DNA from: Arcobacter cloacae
GTDB taxonomy: Bacteria > Campylobacterota > Campylobacteria > Campylobacterales > Arcobacteraceae
Length of the DNA stretch: 64,000 bases
Assembly: GCF_013201935.1 (NCBI RefSeq)
Contig: NZ_CP053833.1
Span: 992,001-1,056,000, forward strand
Direction of reading: 5' to 3'
How positions within the stretch are numbered: position 1 is the stretch's first letter; each line of letters opens with the position of its first letter. Positions 61,800 to 64,000 of this stretch are shown here, piece by piece. The translations under genes and the position numbers were made by a program. Under the pieces are notes generated by a model, which was not told the DNA's origin, made no database searches, and worked only from the letters and a program-made list of their open reading frames with translations.

Positions 61800-62327
61800 A
61801 TGGGAATTTTTACACAAGAACATTTAACAGTAAGAGAAAAATATGGTACGACAAATCAGGCTGAAATGGTTTTTAGTTATATGGATACGACTTCTTTAAG
61901 TGATAGAATGATTGGTTTTATAGAAAGTATAAACTACTTTTTTCTTGCAACTTCAAGTAAAGAAGGAAGAACAAATGTAAACTTTAAAGGTACAAAATCA
62001 AAAAGACTTATAAAAGTTTTAGATAAAAATAGACTTATATTTCCTGATTTTAATGGAAATGGAATTTTACACTCGGTTGGAGATATATTATCAAATCCTA
62101 ATGTTGGTTTATTGGTTATTGATTTTTCAAAAGATATAAGAATTAAAATAAATGGTAAAGCAAAAATCATAGATGATAAAGAGATAATTTCAAGTTATTT
62201 GGATTATTTTGACTCTTTTAATTTTTCAAGATTGATAGAAGTAGAGATAGATTATGTTATACCAAATTGTTCAGCAAATTTAAGTGTAGTAAGAGACTCT
62301 ATCTTGGATAAAGGAAATAAAGTCTAA
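61800..62327 (+). CDS. Pyridoxamine-phosphate-oxidase-like FMN-binding protein
   Basis: A 175-residue split-barrel protein. It begins with a helical part (residues 1-40), then INYFFLATSSKEGRTNVNFKG, the typical first strands of the FMN-binding fold, followed by PDFNGNGILHSVGDILSNP and DIRIKINGKAKII. Similar stand-alone members bind FMN or F420 and reduce small molecules. It lies in the TetR-controlled group, ten bases after the HPP gene with AAGGAG at its start. Together with TetR and the electrophile-type setting, a detoxification role is plausible. Confidence 0.83.
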   Translation: MGIFTQEHLTVREKYGTTNQAEMVFSYMDTTSLSDRMIGFIESINYFFLATSSKEGRTNVNFKGTKSKRLIKVLDKNRLIFPDFNGNGILHSVGDILSNPNVGLLVIDFSKDIRIKINGKAKIIDDKEIISSYLDYFDSFNFSRLIEVEIDYVIPNCSANLSVVRDSILDKGNKV

Positions 62328-62359
62328 AATACACTTTCAAATAATCAAAAGGAAAGTTT

Positions 62360-63604
62360 ATGCCATTTTCTAACTTAGGTCTTAATCAAAGAATAAATAA
62401 AGCACTTAAAGAAAATGCTTATAAAAATCCAACTTCAATTCAAGAAAAAGTAATTCCTTTAATCTTAGAAAAAAAAGATATTATGGCAAAAGCACAAACT
62501 GGTAGTGGAAAAACTGCTAGTTTTGTTTTGCCTATATTAGAACTTTTTTTTAATAAACATGAAGAAACAAAAGAAAAAACAAAAGCAAAAATTTCTACTT
62601 TGGTACTTACACCAACAAGAGAACTAGCTCTTCAAGTATCAAAAGCTTTTACTGATTTTTCCATAAATTTTGAAAATAAACCAAAAGTTGTGACTGTTAT
62701 TGGTGGAGAAAGCCTTACTCAACAGCTTTTAGATATTCAAAAAGGTTGTGATATAGTTGTTGCAACCACGGGAAGATTACTTGATATTTTAGATAAAAAG
62801 CAAATAAATTTGTCAAATATTGAATTTTTTGTTTTAGATGAAGCAGATAAAATGCTTGATTTAGGATTTGAAGCAGAACTTGAAGAACTTTTAAAATCTC
62901 TTCCAAAAAATAGACAAAATCTTCTTTTTTCTGCAACTTATCCACAAAAGATGCTAAATATTGCTTCAAAAATTACTACAAAAGCTTTAGAAGTTTTTAT
63001 AGAAGATGAAACGCAAACAGTTCAAACTATAAATCAACGAGTAATAACTGTAAATAAAGAGAATAGAAGTGCACTTTTAAGATATCTAATACAAAACAAT
63101 GATTGGGAACAAATACTTGTTTTTATGGCTAATAAACGCTCTTGTGACAATATAGCTTTTAAATTTAGAAAATATGGCTTAAATGCTGAATCTTTTCATG
63201 GAGATTTACTTCAAGATGAAAGAAATGATACTTTAGAGGATTTTAAAAATAAGAAAATTAATATTTTATTTAGTACAGATATTGCTGCACGTGGACTTCA
63301 CATAGATGATATTTCTTGTGTTATAAATTTTGATTTACCACGCTCACTTGCTGATTATGTTCATAGAATTGGAAGAACAGGACGAGCTGGAAAAAGTGGA
63401 GATGCTATCTCTTTTATAGGATTAGAGGATTTTGAACATTTTGCTTTGATAGAAAAACGATGTGAAATAAAACTTGAAAAAGAGCAAATAAAAGGCTTTG
63501 AACTAATAGGTGAAGTAATTAAAAAACAAAAAGGAAATGAACCTATAAAAGGCAAAAGAAAAAGTAAAAAAGATAAGTTAAGAGAACAAGCTTTAAAAGA
63601 CTAA
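62360..63604 (+). CDS. rhlE: DEAD-box RNA helicase (RhlE-like)
   Basis: The 414-residue helicase carries all classical motifs: Q motif (YKNPTSIQEKVIP), motif I AQTGSGKT, Ia PTRELALQ, II VLDEADKMLD, III SAT, IV/V FSTDIAARGLHIDD, and VI HRIGRTGRAG. The tail is short and basic (KGKRKSKKDKLRE). RhlE-like helicases remodel RNA in ribosome assembly and mRNA decay. Assigned rhlE from the compact C-terminus and overall motif style; csdA is longer. Its stop overlaps the convergent permease gene end. Confidence 0.9.
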   Translation: MPFSNLGLNQRINKALKENAYKNPTSIQEKVIPLILEKKDIMAKAQTGSGKTASFVLPILELFFNKHEETKEKTKAKISTLVLTPTRELALQVSKAFTDFSINFENKPKVVTVIGGESLTQQLLDIQKGCDIVVATTGRLLDILDKKQINLSNIEFFVLDEADKMLDLGFEAELEELLKSLPKNRQNLLFSATYPQKMLNIASKITTKALEVFIEDETQTVQTINQRVITVNKENRSALLRYLIQNNDWEQILVFMANKRSCDNIAFKFRKYGLNAESFHGDLLQDERNDTLEDFKNKKINILFSTDIAARGLHIDDISCVINFDLPRSLADYVHRIGRTGRAGKSGDAISFIGLEDFEHFALIEKRCEIKLEKEQIKGFELIGEVIKKQKGNEPIKGKRKSKKDKLREQALKD

Positions 63605-64000
63605 ATAGTCTTATAAAGCATAGCTATTAGAATAACAATATTCAAAAGAAGAATAAATTTTTTATAAGAGGTAGCTTTAGTAAGATTTTTTGCTTTTATT
63701 CCAAAATAGACTCCAATAAGTGAAGCAATACCAACAATAGCACCTTCTTGATATAACATCAATCCTTGTAAAGATTGAGAAATAAATCCTGCAATTGATG
63801 AGAATATTACAAAAAATAGTCCTAATGCTGTTGCCATTTTTAAGTCATATTTTAAAAATCCAACTAAAATAGGAGTTAATAAAATAGAACCTCCAACTCC
63901 AATACTCATAGCTACTATTCCTATGAAAAAACCAATTATTAAAAGAATAAATCTATTTTGAGATTTTGGTTGGGCTTCTTGAGAAGCTGGTGAATAAAAA
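63601..64000 (-). CDS. TauE/SafE-family permease (5' end outside window)
   Basis: About 133 codons are visible, reading in from the right edge without a start. The sequence contains GFFIGIVAMSIGVGGSIL, the conserved glycine-rich helix of TauE/SafE proteins, LGLFFVIFSSIAGF, and a last helix ending at 63601. These four-TM-repeat proteins export sulfite or small organosulfonates, or import related compounds. An ATG at 63909 inside the helix is not a plausible start because the hydrophobic motif continues upstream. Confidence 0.85.
   Translation of the reverse strand, partial: FYSPASQEAQPKSQNRFILLIIGFFIGIVAMSIGVGGSILLTPILVGFLKYDLKMATALGLFFVIFSSIAGFISQSLQGLMLYQEGAIVGIASLIGVYFGIKAKNLTKATSYKKFILLLNIVILIAMLYKTI

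Noticed and set aside
63601-63909. A complete 102-residue membrane protein at the right edge
   Set aside because: The frame continues upstream to the window end with TauE/SafE sequence, so the internal ATG is not the start.
1-64000. Phase-variable homopolymer tracts
   Set aside because: Long A or T runs are frequent in this AT-rich DNA, but no poly-G or poly-C tract typical of phase variation in this phylum was seen, and no frameshift lies in a long tract.
1-64000. tRNA, rRNA or common riboswitch sequences
   Set aside because: No cloverleaf with the conserved T-arm sequence, no rRNA blocks and no recognisable riboswitch core were seen in any gap.

Overview
The window is AT-rich DNA. Gene content and gene style (Pgp1/Csd4-type peptidoglycan carboxypeptidase, FlaG-like protein, frequent TTG starts, tight overlapping genes on both strands) point to Campylobacterota, most likely an Arcobacter-group bacterium. 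No rRNA, tRNA, CRISPR array, intact insertion sequence or prophage was seen. Most of the window is ordinary chromosome with short gaps.

Layout. 1-8.7 kb: a truncated three-domain signalling hydrolase (class II cyclic-nucleotide phosphodiesterase-like, GAF, HD-GYP), a cation exporter, an aminotransferase, a YgjP-type metalloprotein, a small lipoprotein overlapping nadB, and guaA. 8.7-11.3 kb: a small accessory stretch with a 107-nt palindrome, an orphan two-TM protein, mazEF and a 31-residue membrane peptide. 11.3-20.7 kb: SelO, a DnaJ/TerB membrane protein, an unknown 454-residue protein, a MazF remnant, LysE, RidA, a Qnr/McbG-like pentapeptide protein, a Csd4/Pgp1-like carboxypeptidase and SfsA. 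20.9-24.4 kb: a surface O-acylation cluster (acyltransferase 3, SGNH-like, MBOAT). 24.5-36.7 kb: RNA modification and elongation genes, transporters, the TamA/TamB envelope pair, an amidotransferase and two tiny membrane proteins.

36.8-45.8 kb is the accessory island. It holds four tandem RhuM-family paralogues with a phospholipase-D-like C-terminus. Each has its own promoter and a 25-bp box at an invariant distance. Next to them is a divergent class III nucleotide-cyclase-like gene overlapping the end of a large Type IIG restriction-modification gene, whose 5' end carries two nonsense codons. A nuclease-like gene lies divergently beyond it. This looks like a defence locus and is the best candidate for an undescribed system here.

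45.9-60 kb: two CNNM/CorC-type transporters (one behind a 21-codon leader ORF), an L,D-transpeptidase, an AI-2E family permease, a second HD-GYP protein with the same unusual insertion as the first gene, a HerA/DUF853-like ATPase and uvrA. 60-64 kb: a zinc-ribbon membrane protein with no ATG/GTG/TTG start, a TetR regulator with matching operators before itself and before a frameshifted HPP-family gene, a flavin-binding-fold protein, a DEAD-box helicase and the end of a TauE/SafE permease.

Functional assignments rest on motifs read by eye and family knowledge; no database search was run.
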